Source: Chloroflexota bacterium
GTDB lineage: Bacteria; Chloroflexota; Limnocylindria; Limnocylindrales; CSP1-4
Assembly (NCBI GenBank): GCA_021802185.1
Contig: JAKAAV010000165.1
Location: forward strand, 1 to 5,837
Length of the DNA stretch: 5,837 nt
Reading direction: 5' to 3'
The notes under the pieces are model-generated. The model was not told the DNA's origin, ran no database searches, and saw only the letters and a program-made list of their open reading frames with translations. How positions within the stretch are numbered: the stretch's first letter is position 1; each line of letters starts with the position of its first letter. A program made the position numbers and the translations under genes. Shown here piece after piece: positions 1 to 5,108 of the stretch.

Positions 1-1
1 G

Positions 2-145
2 GACCTCGCGCGGCAACCCGACCACAGCCCGCCGCCGGTGGTGGCGGAGGTCCGGCCCGGGATCATGGCGGTGCGAGGGGAGGGCCGGCCGAGCAAGCGC
101 CTCCGCCGGGAGCTGGAGCGCCTGCGCCGGGCCGGCGGCGCCTGA
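2..145 (+). CDS. C-terminal end of an S4-domain RNA-binding protein (Hsp15-like), 5' end outside the window
   Basis: An open frame enters from the left edge and ends at TGA 143-145, leaving 47 residues. The visible part is a proline-rich stretch (HSPPPVVAEV), then a basic tail with GRPSKRLRRELERLR near the end. From family knowledge, actinobacterial Hsp15/YrfH-type S4 proteins end with a 'SPPPP...' linker and a 'GRPTKRxRRELDRLR' tail, and the match in order and spacing is good. Such proteins bind rRNA or stalled 50S subunits through the N-terminal S4 fold, which is not in this window, so the assignment rests only on the tail. The gene is likely a chromosomal housekeeping gene that marks the left border of the toxin-antitoxin region. 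No frame damage is seen. The alternative is an unrelated protein with a basic tail. Confidence 0.6.
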   Translation, partial: DLARQPDHSPPPVVAEVRPGIMAVRGEGRPSKRLRRELERLRRAGGA

Positions 146-166
146 GTGAGCCCGGACGCTGCCGGC
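131..166 (+). terminator. Possible hairpin at the end of the S4-protein gene
   Basis: GCCGGCGGCG (131-140) can pair with CGCTGCCGGC (157-166). This gives a 10-bp stem with one G-U pair and a 16-nt loop that contains the stop codon. No T-run follows, so it is at best a weak or factor-assisted terminator. In DNA this GC-rich such stems also arise by chance. Confidence 0.2.
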
Positions 167-219
167 CGCCTGCCACCGAGAGAGATCAGCCGCTAGTCTG
201 CCCCCGCAGCGCGCGAGCG

Positions 220-248
220 TTGACACCGGGATATCCGCCGGATATCCT
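220..248 (+). promoter_or_regulatory. vapBC promoter (sigma-70-like -35/-10)
   Basis: A perfect TTGACA lies at 220-225, followed by a 17-nt spacer and TATCCT at 243-248, which has the key T1, A2 and T6 positions of a -10 box. The expected start of transcription, about 7 nt downstream, is around 254-256. That is the antitoxin ATG (255-257), so the mRNA would have little or no leader. No Shine-Dalgarno sequence is present upstream of the ATG, which agrees. Leaderless mRNAs are common in Actinobacteria. The boxes are seen directly; the start site is inferred. Confidence 0.65.
229..247. promoter_or_regulatory. Twin-palindrome operator for VapB autoregulation
   Basis: Two identical self-complementary octamers, GGATATCC at 229-236 and 240-247, are separated by GCC. 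Their centres are 11 bp apart, one helical turn. The pair fills the spacer and most of the -10 box of the promoter. Ribbon-helix-helix antitoxins bind as dimers to short palindromes spaced on one DNA face, and VapBC complexes usually repress their own promoter. This is therefore the likely binding site for the product of the gene that starts at 255. The role is inferred; the repeat is exact. Confidence 0.65.
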
Positions 249-254
249 ACCCGC

Positions 255-512
255 ATGGCCAAGGTGCTGATCTCCGTCCCGGACGATCTTCTGCAGCGCA
301 TCGACCGGGAGGCTGCGGCGCGCGGCACGACCCGCAGCCGGTTTCTGGAGGAGGCCGCCGTGCGCGAACTCGGCTGGCCTGCGCCCGAAGACCTGGATCG
401 GGCGGTGCGGCGGGCGCGCGAGGCGCTCGCGCCGTACGGATCGTTCGAATCGGCCGCCCTGATCCGGAAAGACCGCGACGAGCACGATGCCGCCGATCGA
501 CGTCGTCTGTGA
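255..512 (+). CDS. vapB: VapB-type antitoxin, ribbon-helix-helix (CopG/MetJ-like) protein
   Basis: This 85-residue protein has an N-terminal ribbon-helix-helix DNA-binding fold. KVLISVP (residues 3-9) is the beta strand, DDLLQRIDREAAARG (10-24) is helix A, TT is the turn, and RSRFLEEAAVREL (27-39) is helix B. The acidic/basic C-terminal half, ending around YGSFESAALIRKD, is the expected toxin-binding tail. It should neutralise the PIN RNase encoded next to it and repress the shared promoter through the twin GGATATCC sites just upstream. The start ATG has no ribosome binding site and coincides with the predicted transcription start, so it is probably read as a leaderless message. The stop codon lies 26 nt inside the toxin gene. 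The family-level call is firm; the specific VapB family number cannot be told. Confidence 0.88.
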   Translation: MAKVLISVPDDLLQRIDREAAARGTTRSRFLEEAAVRELGWPAPEDLDRAVRRAREALAPYGSFESAALIRKDRDEHDAADRRRL

Positions 513-915
513 CGCGTCCGTCGTCCTCAAGTGGTTCCACGAGGAGGGCGAGGAAGAGGTCGAGCCGTCACGCGCGTTGCTCGAACTCCACCGGTCCCGC
601 CGCGTCGCACTGTCGGTGCTCGACCTCACGTTCCTCGAGGTCGCGAACGTGATTCTGCGTGCCCTCCAGGCGAAGTCGGAGCACGTGGCGATCGTCCTGG
701 ACGCCCTGGCTGAGATCTGCCCGCAGATCCCCGTGAGTCATGCGGCTCTGACCGAGGCCGTGAAGCTCGCCGAGCGGCACGGCCTCACGGTCTACGACGC
801 TGCATATGCCGCCGTCGCAGCGGAGCGGCGCGCCCAGCTGGCAACGATGGACCGAGCACTGCTCGATGCGGGCCTCGGCCGTCGCCCCTCCGACATCCTG
901 CGGAACGTTACATAA
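487..915 (+). CDS. vapC: VapC-type PIN-domain ribonuclease toxin
   Basis: This 142-residue protein spans a complete PIN domain, the usual size for VapC toxins. The four acidic metal ligands are visible: D9 (in VVCDASVVLKWF), E51 (FLEVAN), D104 (VYDAAYAAVA) and D122 (ATMDRALL). PIN toxins of this kind are Mg2+/Mn2+-dependent endoribonucleases that cleave tRNA or rRNA and halt translation until the antitoxin rebinds. The ATG overlaps the antitoxin gene by 26 nt in a different frame, with only a weak purine-rich site (GACGAG) before it. Translation is therefore probably coupled to vapB, which keeps toxin below antitoxin. The gene looks intact and potentially active. Its last codons run into an unusually AT-rich patch, so the extreme C-terminus (RNVT) could have been altered by a past rearrangement. 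The RNA target cannot be predicted from sequence alone. Confidence 0.92.
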   Translation: MPPIDVVCDASVVLKWFHEEGEEEVEPSRALLELHRSRRVALSVLDLTFLEVANVILRALQAKSEHVAIVLDALAEICPQIPVSHAALTEAVKLAERHGLTVYDAAYAAVAAERRAQLATMDRALLDAGLGRRPSDILRNVT

Positions 916-940
916 CTTGTCTTATCGGAAGTGTTTGAAC
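903..940. other. AT-rich patch at the vapC 3' end and start of the convergent intergenic gap
   Basis: By direct count, 14 of these 38 bases are G or C, against a strongly GC-rich background. The patch covers the last four codons and stop of vapC and about 25 nt downstream. It includes a small GTTA-CA-TAAC inverted repeat at 907-916. The rest of the gap to 1102, between the two convergent toxin genes, holds no convincing gene, RNA or strong terminator. The patch could be a scar from insertion or recombination, an IS end, or simply an unconstrained gap. Confidence 0.3.
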
Positions 941-1102
941 GGGCTCCGCGGTCGGCCTTTGTGGAGTCCCACCGACGTGTCCGCGCACCGCGCGCCCCAG
1001 GATCGGGATCGGACCGCGCGTGTCCGACGGTGCGCTCGGCCGGCACTTCGTCTGAGCCCGACGCTGGCGGATCGGTGAGGCGCCACCGGGGGTCGTGGCG
1101 GA

Positions 1103-1642
1103 TCAGCAGCCGGTTGCGTCGAGGGTGATGTCCAGCGCGTGCTCCGGTGCACCGAAGACGGCCGCGGGATCGACGGCATCGCGGTAGACGACGACGTTGA
1201 AGCGCTCGGGCCGGTCGAGGAAGGCCACCGACGGCACGACGAGGCCCTGCAGCCCCGCGACCTGCGCGAGCAGGTAGCCGACCGCGGCCTGCGTGGCGGG
1301 GAGATCGAGGATCCAGTCGGCGAGCGGGGCGGCTCCCATCGCGGCGACGACGTTCTCGTCGCGCAGGTCGAGTACCCGCTCGAGCGCGACGGCCACGCGG
1401 AAGACAGCCCGCTCGAGCCGCTCCTCGCGACCCTCTGGCAGCTCCGTCCCGAGGTGCCGGCCGTACTCCGCCGTCACCACGCCGATGTCAGACGCGAAGT
1501 AGTAGGCGCGCACGCCGCGCGCGCTCCAGCGGTTGTCATCGACGAGCCCCAGGTGCGCGTCGTCGAGGACGGAACGGGTGGATGCCCTGGGACGGTGACG
1601 CAGCAGCTGGCCGGACCAGGGGCCGACCAGGTCGGCGAGCAT
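1103..1642 (-). CDS. RES-domain toxin of a Xre-RES toxin-antitoxin system
   Basis: This 179-residue protein matches the RES fold (PF08808), the toxin half of Xre-RES (MbcTA/ParST-like) modules. Conserved family features are present in order: R15 (LLRHRP), R38 (DNRWSARG), the Y47/Y48 pair (AYYFAS), E59 (TAEYGRH) and S138 (GLVVPSVAF), followed by RFNVVVYRD. Characterised RES toxins consume NAD+ (MbcT of Mycobacterium tuberculosis by phosphorolysis) or ADP-ribosylate a host enzyme (ParT). Which reaction applies here is not visible. The gene lies directly downstream of the Xre antitoxin, in the same reading frame, with only one codon between the TAG stop and this ATG, so translation probably depends on re-initiation. 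All the key residues are kept and no stop or frameshift is seen, so the toxin is probably functional. It faces vapC tail to tail. Confidence 0.88.
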   Translation of the reverse strand: MLADLVGPWSGQLLRHRPRASTRSVLDDAHLGLVDDNRWSARGVRAYYFASDIGVVTAEYGRHLGTELPEGREERLERAVFRVAVALERVLDLRDENVVAAMGAAPLADWILDLPATQAAVGYLLAQVAGLQGLVVPSVAFLDRPERFNVVVYRDAVDPAAVFGAPEHALDITLDATGC

Positions 1643-1645
1643 CCG

Positions 1646-1984
1646 CTACGCCCAGTGACCTTCGAGCGCGTTGATCAGGACCTGCCGGACGGCGTCCAGG
1701 TCGCCGTGCGCCAGCGCCTCGCGCGGCGTGCGCATCCCGAGGCTGCGGCGCGGCGTCGCCATGAAGGACGGCACGTCCTCCCCGTACACCTCGCGCGCGA
1801 GGTCGGCGATCTCGGACACCGTCGCCAGGCGACGCTGCGTGTCGGCGCTGACCGCCCCGGAGCCGCGCAGTTCCCAGCGCTCGATGCTGCGGGTGCTGAC
1901 ATCGAGGGCACGCGAGAGCAGCTCGCGCGACAGCCCGAGCCGGTCCCGCGCGGTGCGGATCTCGGGCGCTCGGACCTGTGCCAT
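1646..1984 (-). CDS. Xre/MbcA/ParS-type antitoxin with DUF2384 toxin-binding domain
   Basis: This protein has 112 residues when started at the ATG whose complement is 1982-1984. That start has a perfect AGGAGG (complement of 1991-1996) six nt upstream. An open frame extends 22 codons further to 2050, but that part would translate the operator palindrome and promoter, so I reject it. An Xre-like helix-turn-helix covers about residues 17-38 (LGLSRELLSRALDVSTRSIE). The C-terminal part (FMATPRRSLGMRTPREALAHGD...LEGHWA, about 75-112) fits the MbcA/ParS/Xre toxin-binding domain, whose tail plugs the active site of the RES partner. It should neutralise the downstream RES toxin and, with it, bind the palindrome at 1993-2020 to repress the operon. 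The antitoxin-first order is typical. Confidence 0.88.
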   Translation of the reverse strand: MAQVRAPEIRTARDRLGLSRELLSRALDVSTRSIERWELRGSGAVSADTQRRLATVSEIADLAREVYGEDVPSFMATPRRSLGMRTPREALAHGDLDAVRQVLINALEGHWA

Positions 1985-1990
1985 CTCGGA

Positions 1991-1996
1991 CCTCCT
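1991..1996 (-). promoter_or_regulatory. Strong Shine-Dalgarno that fixes the Xre antitoxin start
   Basis: CCTCCT on the plus strand reads AGGAGG on the coding strand, six nt before the ATG. It decides between this start and the upstream in-frame one. Four of its bases (1993-1996) belong to the right-hand arm of the operator palindrome as read on the coding strand. Confidence 0.85.
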
Positions 1997-2020
1997 GTAC
2001 CGACAGGTGTCGGTACAGGA
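1993..2020. promoter_or_regulatory. 28-bp perfect inverted repeat, operator of the Xre-RES operon
   Basis: Arms TCCTGTACCGACA (1993-2005) and TGTCGGTACAGGA (2008-2020) are exact reverse complements across a 2-nt GG centre. The repeat begins immediately after the predicted -10 box and runs into the Shine-Dalgarno of the antitoxin gene. A 13-bp perfect arm is far beyond chance and fits a dimeric helix-turn-helix repressor. If transcription starts near its outer edge, the RNA could also fold into a hairpin that hides the ribosome binding site. Confidence 0.8.
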
Positions 2021-2050
2021 AGGGTATGCCGTCTTCCCCCGCGCCGTCAA
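2021..2050 (-). promoter_or_regulatory. Promoter of the Xre-RES operon
   Basis: On the minus strand, TTGACG (complement of 2045-2050) is followed after 18 nt by TACCCT (complement of 2021-2026). TACCCT keeps the T, A and final T that actinobacterial -10 boxes usually need. Transcription would begin around 2013-2016, inside the palindrome. This placement explains the operator position and supports the shorter antitoxin start. Confidence 0.5.
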
Positions 2051-2075
2051 GGCCTGGCGCGGCTCGCGACGTAGG

Positions 2076-2098
2076 GGTCGGAAGCGCAGCCTCGGACC
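2076..2098 (-). terminator. Possible weak hairpin terminator after the flavin dehydrogenase gene
   Basis: GGTCGGAAGC (2076-2085) and GCCTCGGACC (2089-2098) can form a 10-bp stem with one mismatch and one G-U wobble around a 3-nt loop. It lies about 30 nt past the dehydrogenase stop. There is no T-run, so read-through into the Xre-RES operon is possible. Confidence 0.3.
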
Positions 2099-2128
2099 TC
2101 GATGGGGGGAAGCCCGCGGAGTCCGTCG

Positions 2129-5086
2129 TCAGTCGGCGAGCCTGCGCCGCACGAGCGAGACGAGCGAGGTCGACTCGAGGTCCGACAGGTGGGACAGCTG
2201 CATCGTGCAGCTGTAACCGTCCGCCACCAGCGTATCGCCATCGTGCAGCGCCGCCTCCACGCGCGGCAGCCAGTGCTCCTCGCCGATCCGTCGCGAGATC
2301 GCCTCGTGCTCGTGTGAGTAGCCGAACGAGCCGGCGAGCCCGCAGCAGCCGGCGTCGAGCACCTCCGGCGCGAAACCGAGTTGCTCCAGGAGCGCGCGGT
2401 CGGCGGCCGGCGTGCCCGCCGCGCGGCCCTGGCAGTGGGGATGGACGACGACCCGCGGAGCAACGGCCCCTCCCCCACCGGCCGGCTTGGTCCTCCTGGC
2501 CACGAGGGTCGCGAAGCCCGGCGAGGCGAGCAGATGCTCGGCCGGGCTCCGGGCGAGCGAGGCGAGGCGTGCGGCGCAGGGGTCGCGCCAGCGCAGGGCC
2601 GGCAGCTCGTCGCGGAACGTCGAGAGGCAGCTCGGCTCCGGCACGACGACGGGAATGTCCTGCTCGATCCAGGGTTCGAGCACGTCGAGCAGGTTCCCGA
2701 GTGTGCGGCGGGCGAGCGCGAGCATGCCCGCGTCGTAGAGGGTGCGGCCGCAGCAGGCCCAGCGCGACGGGACGACGACCCGCTCCCCGGAGGCCTCGAG
2801 CACCGCGACGAGGTCCTCGACGACGCCGGGCCGGAACGCGTCACAGAACGTGTCGGGCCAGACGACCACCGTCGCATCGGCGACCTCGGCGTGTGCCGCC
2901 GCCGTCTCGCTCCGTCGGAAGGACTGCGGAGCGAGGTGCGGCGACGGGCGCGCGGTCGTCACCCCCGCGGCACAGCGCGCGAGGGTCCCGAGCAGCGGCG
3001 CACCGAGCAGGGCGTTGGCGAGCCGCGGCACCCGCGTGCCGACCCGCAGCAGCCACGGCAGCAGCCCGAACGCGTACATCGACCGGGGCCGCAGGCGACC
3101 CCGGTAGTAGTGGGAGAGGAACTCGGCCCTGTAGGCGGCCATGTCGACGTGCGTCGGGCAGTCGGTCGCGCAGCCCTTGCACGAGAGGCAAAGGTCGAGC
3201 GCGGCCCGCACGTCCTCGTTGCGCCACGTCGTGGGCGTCACCTCGCCCTGGAAGAGCTCCACGAGCAGCTTCGCGCGCCCGCGCGTCGAGTGGCGCTCGT
3301 CGCGCGTCGCGCGGTAGGACGGGCACATCACGCCCGCGTCGTCGCGCCGGCACTTGCCGACACCCACGCAGCGCTCGGCCGCCGCCTGCAGCGAGGTGCC
3401 CTCCGCGCCGAAGCGGAAGTGCGTCGGCGGGAGCGCGGGGCGCTTGTAGTCGGGGCCGTAGCGCAGGTCGCGGTCGAGGGGCCGCGCGTCGATGAGCTTG
3501 CCCGGGTTCATCCGACCGCGCGGGTCGAAGACCGCCTTGAACGCGCGGAAGCCGTCCAACAGGTCGGGGCCGTACATCCGCCCGAGCAGCTCGCCGCGCG
3601 CCTGCCCGTCGCCGTGCTCGCCCGAGATCGAGCCGCCGAGCGAGACGACGAGGTCGGCCGCGCGCTCGATGTAGGACCGGAACGCGCGCACGCCCTCCGC
3701 GCTCGTGAAGTCGAAGTTGTTGCGGGTGTGCACGCAGCCCTGCCCGAAGTGCCCGTACCAGGCGCCGTGGTAGCCGGACTCCGCCCACAGCGCGGTGACC
3801 GCCCGCAGGTACGTGCCGAGTTTCTCGGGGGCGACCGCGGCGTCCTCCCAGCCCTCGTGGGTGTGCGTGCCGTCGACATCGATGGCGGTGGCGCCCAGGC
3901 CCGACTCGCGCACGAGCCACACGCGCGCCTGGCGCGCGGCGTCGTCGTAGCGGCGCCACGTCACGTCGGGTGGCAGGTCGGCGATGAATGCCCCGGCCAG
4001 GCGGTCCGCCTCGGCCTCCTCGTTCGAGCCGAGCTCGGCCACGAGCCAGCCGCGCCCTTCGGGGAGGAGCGGCAGGTGCTCCACGTTCAGGGGGCGTGCC
4101 CGCATCTGCTCGGTGAGCGTGACGTCGAAGCCCTCGAGCGCGAGCAGCGGGTGCGCCAGCAGCGAGGGCACCGCGTCGGCGGCGGCGAAGACGTCCGAGT
4201 AGCCCAGCACGACCATGCGCCGGTGCCGCGGGCTGACCGAGAGGCGCAGTGTGGCCTCGGTGACGATCGCGCACGTCGACTCGGAGCCGACGAGTGCCCG
4301 CGCGACGTGGAAGCCCCGCTCGGGCAGCAGCTCGTCGAGGTTGTAGCCGCTGACCCGGCGCGGGATGTCGGGGAAACGCTCGGTTACGAGCGGCGCGCAG
4401 CGCTCGGCGATCCCGCGCAGCCCGGTCAGGACCTCGGCCAGCCGGCCGCCGGCAGCCACGGCCTCCGCGTACGCCGCCTCGTCGTACGCGCCGAGCTCGA
4501 GCGTCTCGCCGCCGTACAGGACGACCCGCAGGCGCTCCACGTTGTCGACCGTCTTGCCGGCGAAGAGGGCATGGGCGCCGCAGGCGTTGTTGCCGATCAT
4601 GCCGCCCAAGGTGCACCAGGCATGCGTGGCGGGATCCGGGCCGAACGTGAGCCCGTGGACCTCGGCCGCCCGCCGCAGGTCGTCGAGCACGACGCCCGGC
4701 TCGACGCGCGCCGTCCGCGCCTCGGGGTCGATCTCGAGGATCCGGGTCATGTGCCGGCTGGTGTCGAGGATGACCGCGGCGTTGCACGCCTGGCCGGCCA
4801 GGCTCGTGCCCGCGCCGCGCGCGAGCACCGGCACGTCGTGCCCCGCGCACACCCGCAGGGCGGCCACGACGTCGTCGTGGTCGCGCGGGAAGACCACGCC
4901 GATGGGGATCTGTCGGTAGTTGGACGAGTCGGTGGCGTAGACCGCCCGCGTCCCGGCGTCGAAGCCCACCTCGCCCCGGAGGGCAGCGGCGAGGTCCGCC
5001 TCGAGCGCCATCGACCGCGGATCGCGGAGCGGACGCGAGGTGGAGGCCGCGTGCGCGCCCACGATGACCGTCCCCGGCTCGCTCAC
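2129..5086 (-). CDS. FAD-binding and (Fe-S)-binding fusion dehydrogenase, YdiJ / GlcD-GlcF type (D-2-hydroxyacid dehydrogenase)
   Basis: This 985-residue protein is close in length and layout to E. coli YdiJ, a D-2-hydroxyglutarate dehydrogenase of about 1018 residues. An FAD_binding_4 domain covers about 45-285, with flavin loop RGAGTSLAGQA (90-100) and GGMIGNNACG (161-170). An FAD-oxidase C domain covers about 290-535, with GHFGQGCVHTR (445-455), SGEHGDGQARGE (488-499) and NPGKLID (527-533), whose histidines bind metal and substrate in the family. Ferredoxin-like cysteines follow: C573, C579, C588 and C633, C636, C639, C643. Two CCG modules come last: C748, CCG 778-780 and C820; then C885 and CCG 914-916. 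It should oxidise a D-2-hydroxyacid and pass electrons via Fe-S clusters to a membrane carrier. D-2-hydroxyglutarate, D-lactate and glycolate cannot be separated by reading. The start is GTG, with GGGAAG (complement of 5097-5102) 10 nt upstream; ATG at residue 26 is an alternative. It lies 22 nt after the SIS gene and is probably co-transcribed with it. Confidence 0.9.
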   Translation of the reverse strand: MSEPGTVIVGAHAASTSRPLRDPRSMALEADLAAALRGEVGFDAGTRAVYATDSSNYRQIPIGVVFPRDHDDVVAALRVCAGHDVPVLARGAGTSLAGQACNAAVILDTSRHMTRILEIDPEARTARVEPGVVLDDLRRAAEVHGLTFGPDPATHAWCTLGGMIGNNACGAHALFAGKTVDNVERLRVVLYGGETLELGAYDEAAYAEAVAAGGRLAEVLTGLRGIAERCAPLVTERFPDIPRRVSGYNLDELLPERGFHVARALVGSESTCAIVTEATLRLSVSPRHRRMVVLGYSDVFAAADAVPSLLAHPLLALEGFDVTLTEQMRARPLNVEHLPLLPEGRGWLVAELGSNEEAEADRLAGAFIADLPPDVTWRRYDDAARQARVWLVRESGLGATAIDVDGTHTHEGWEDAAVAPEKLGTYLRAVTALWAESGYHGAWYGHFGQGCVHTRNNFDFTSAEGVRAFRSYIERAADLVVSLGGSISGEHGDGQARGELLGRMYGPDLLDGFRAFKAVFDPRGRMNPGKLIDARPLDRDLRYGPDYKRPALPPTHFRFGAEGTSLQAAAERCVGVGKCRRDDAGVMCPSYRATRDERHSTRGRAKLLVELFQGEVTPTTWRNEDVRAALDLCLSCKGCATDCPTHVDMAAYRAEFLSHYYRGRLRPRSMYAFGLLPWLLRVGTRVPRLANALLGAPLLGTLARCAAGVTTARPSPHLAPQSFRRSETAAAHAEVADATVVVWPDTFCDAFRPGVVEDLVAVLEASGERVVVPSRWACCGRTLYDAGMLALARRTLGNLLDVLEPWIEQDIPVVVPEPSCLSTFRDELPALRWRDPCAARLASLARSPAEHLLASPGFATLVARRTKPAGGGGAVAPRVVVHPHCQGRAAGTPAADRALLEQLGFAPEVLDAGCCGLAGSFGYSHEHEAISRRIGEEHWLPRVEAALHDGDTLVADGYSCTMQLSHLSDLESTSLVSLVRRRLAD

Positions 5087-5096
5087 GCTCCGACAT

Positions 5097-5102
5097 CTTC
5101 CC
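5097..5102 (-). promoter_or_regulatory. Ribosome binding site for the flavin dehydrogenase GTG start
   Basis: The plus-strand CTTCCC reads GGGAAG on the coding strand, 10 nt before the GTG and just inside the 22-nt intergenic gap. It favours the GTG over the ATG at residue 26 (complement of 5009-5011), which has no purine-rich site in front of it. Confidence 0.5.
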
Positions 5103-5108
5103 GCTGCG

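Noticed and set aside
983..1035. Inverted repeat GCGCACCG (983-990) / CGGTGCGC (1028-1035) in the convergent gap, as a bidirectional terminator
   Set aside because: The arms are 8 bp of simple GC-rich sequence with a 37-nt loop and no T- or A-run, easily a chance match in this composition.
926..1128. Small plus-strand frames between the two toxin genes
   Set aside because: Arginine- and proline-rich, no ribosome binding site and no family resemblance; they run into the antisense of the RES gene.
1985..2050. A 22-codon N-terminal extension of the Xre antitoxin
   Set aside because: It would translate the promoter -10 box, the palindrome and the Shine-Dalgarno. The internal ATG at 1982-1984 has a perfect AGGAGG six nt upstream.
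1139..2074. A 311-codon plus-strand frame across both the RES and Xre genes
   Set aside because: It is the antisense of two well-supported genes, contains no domain and runs through the operator palindrome.
2841..5096. A 751-codon minus-strand frame overlapping the dehydrogenase in another phase
   Set aside because: Arginine- and alanine-rich with no motifs; a shifted-frame shadow of the dehydrogenase. Its ATG has no spacing to the ribosome binding site.
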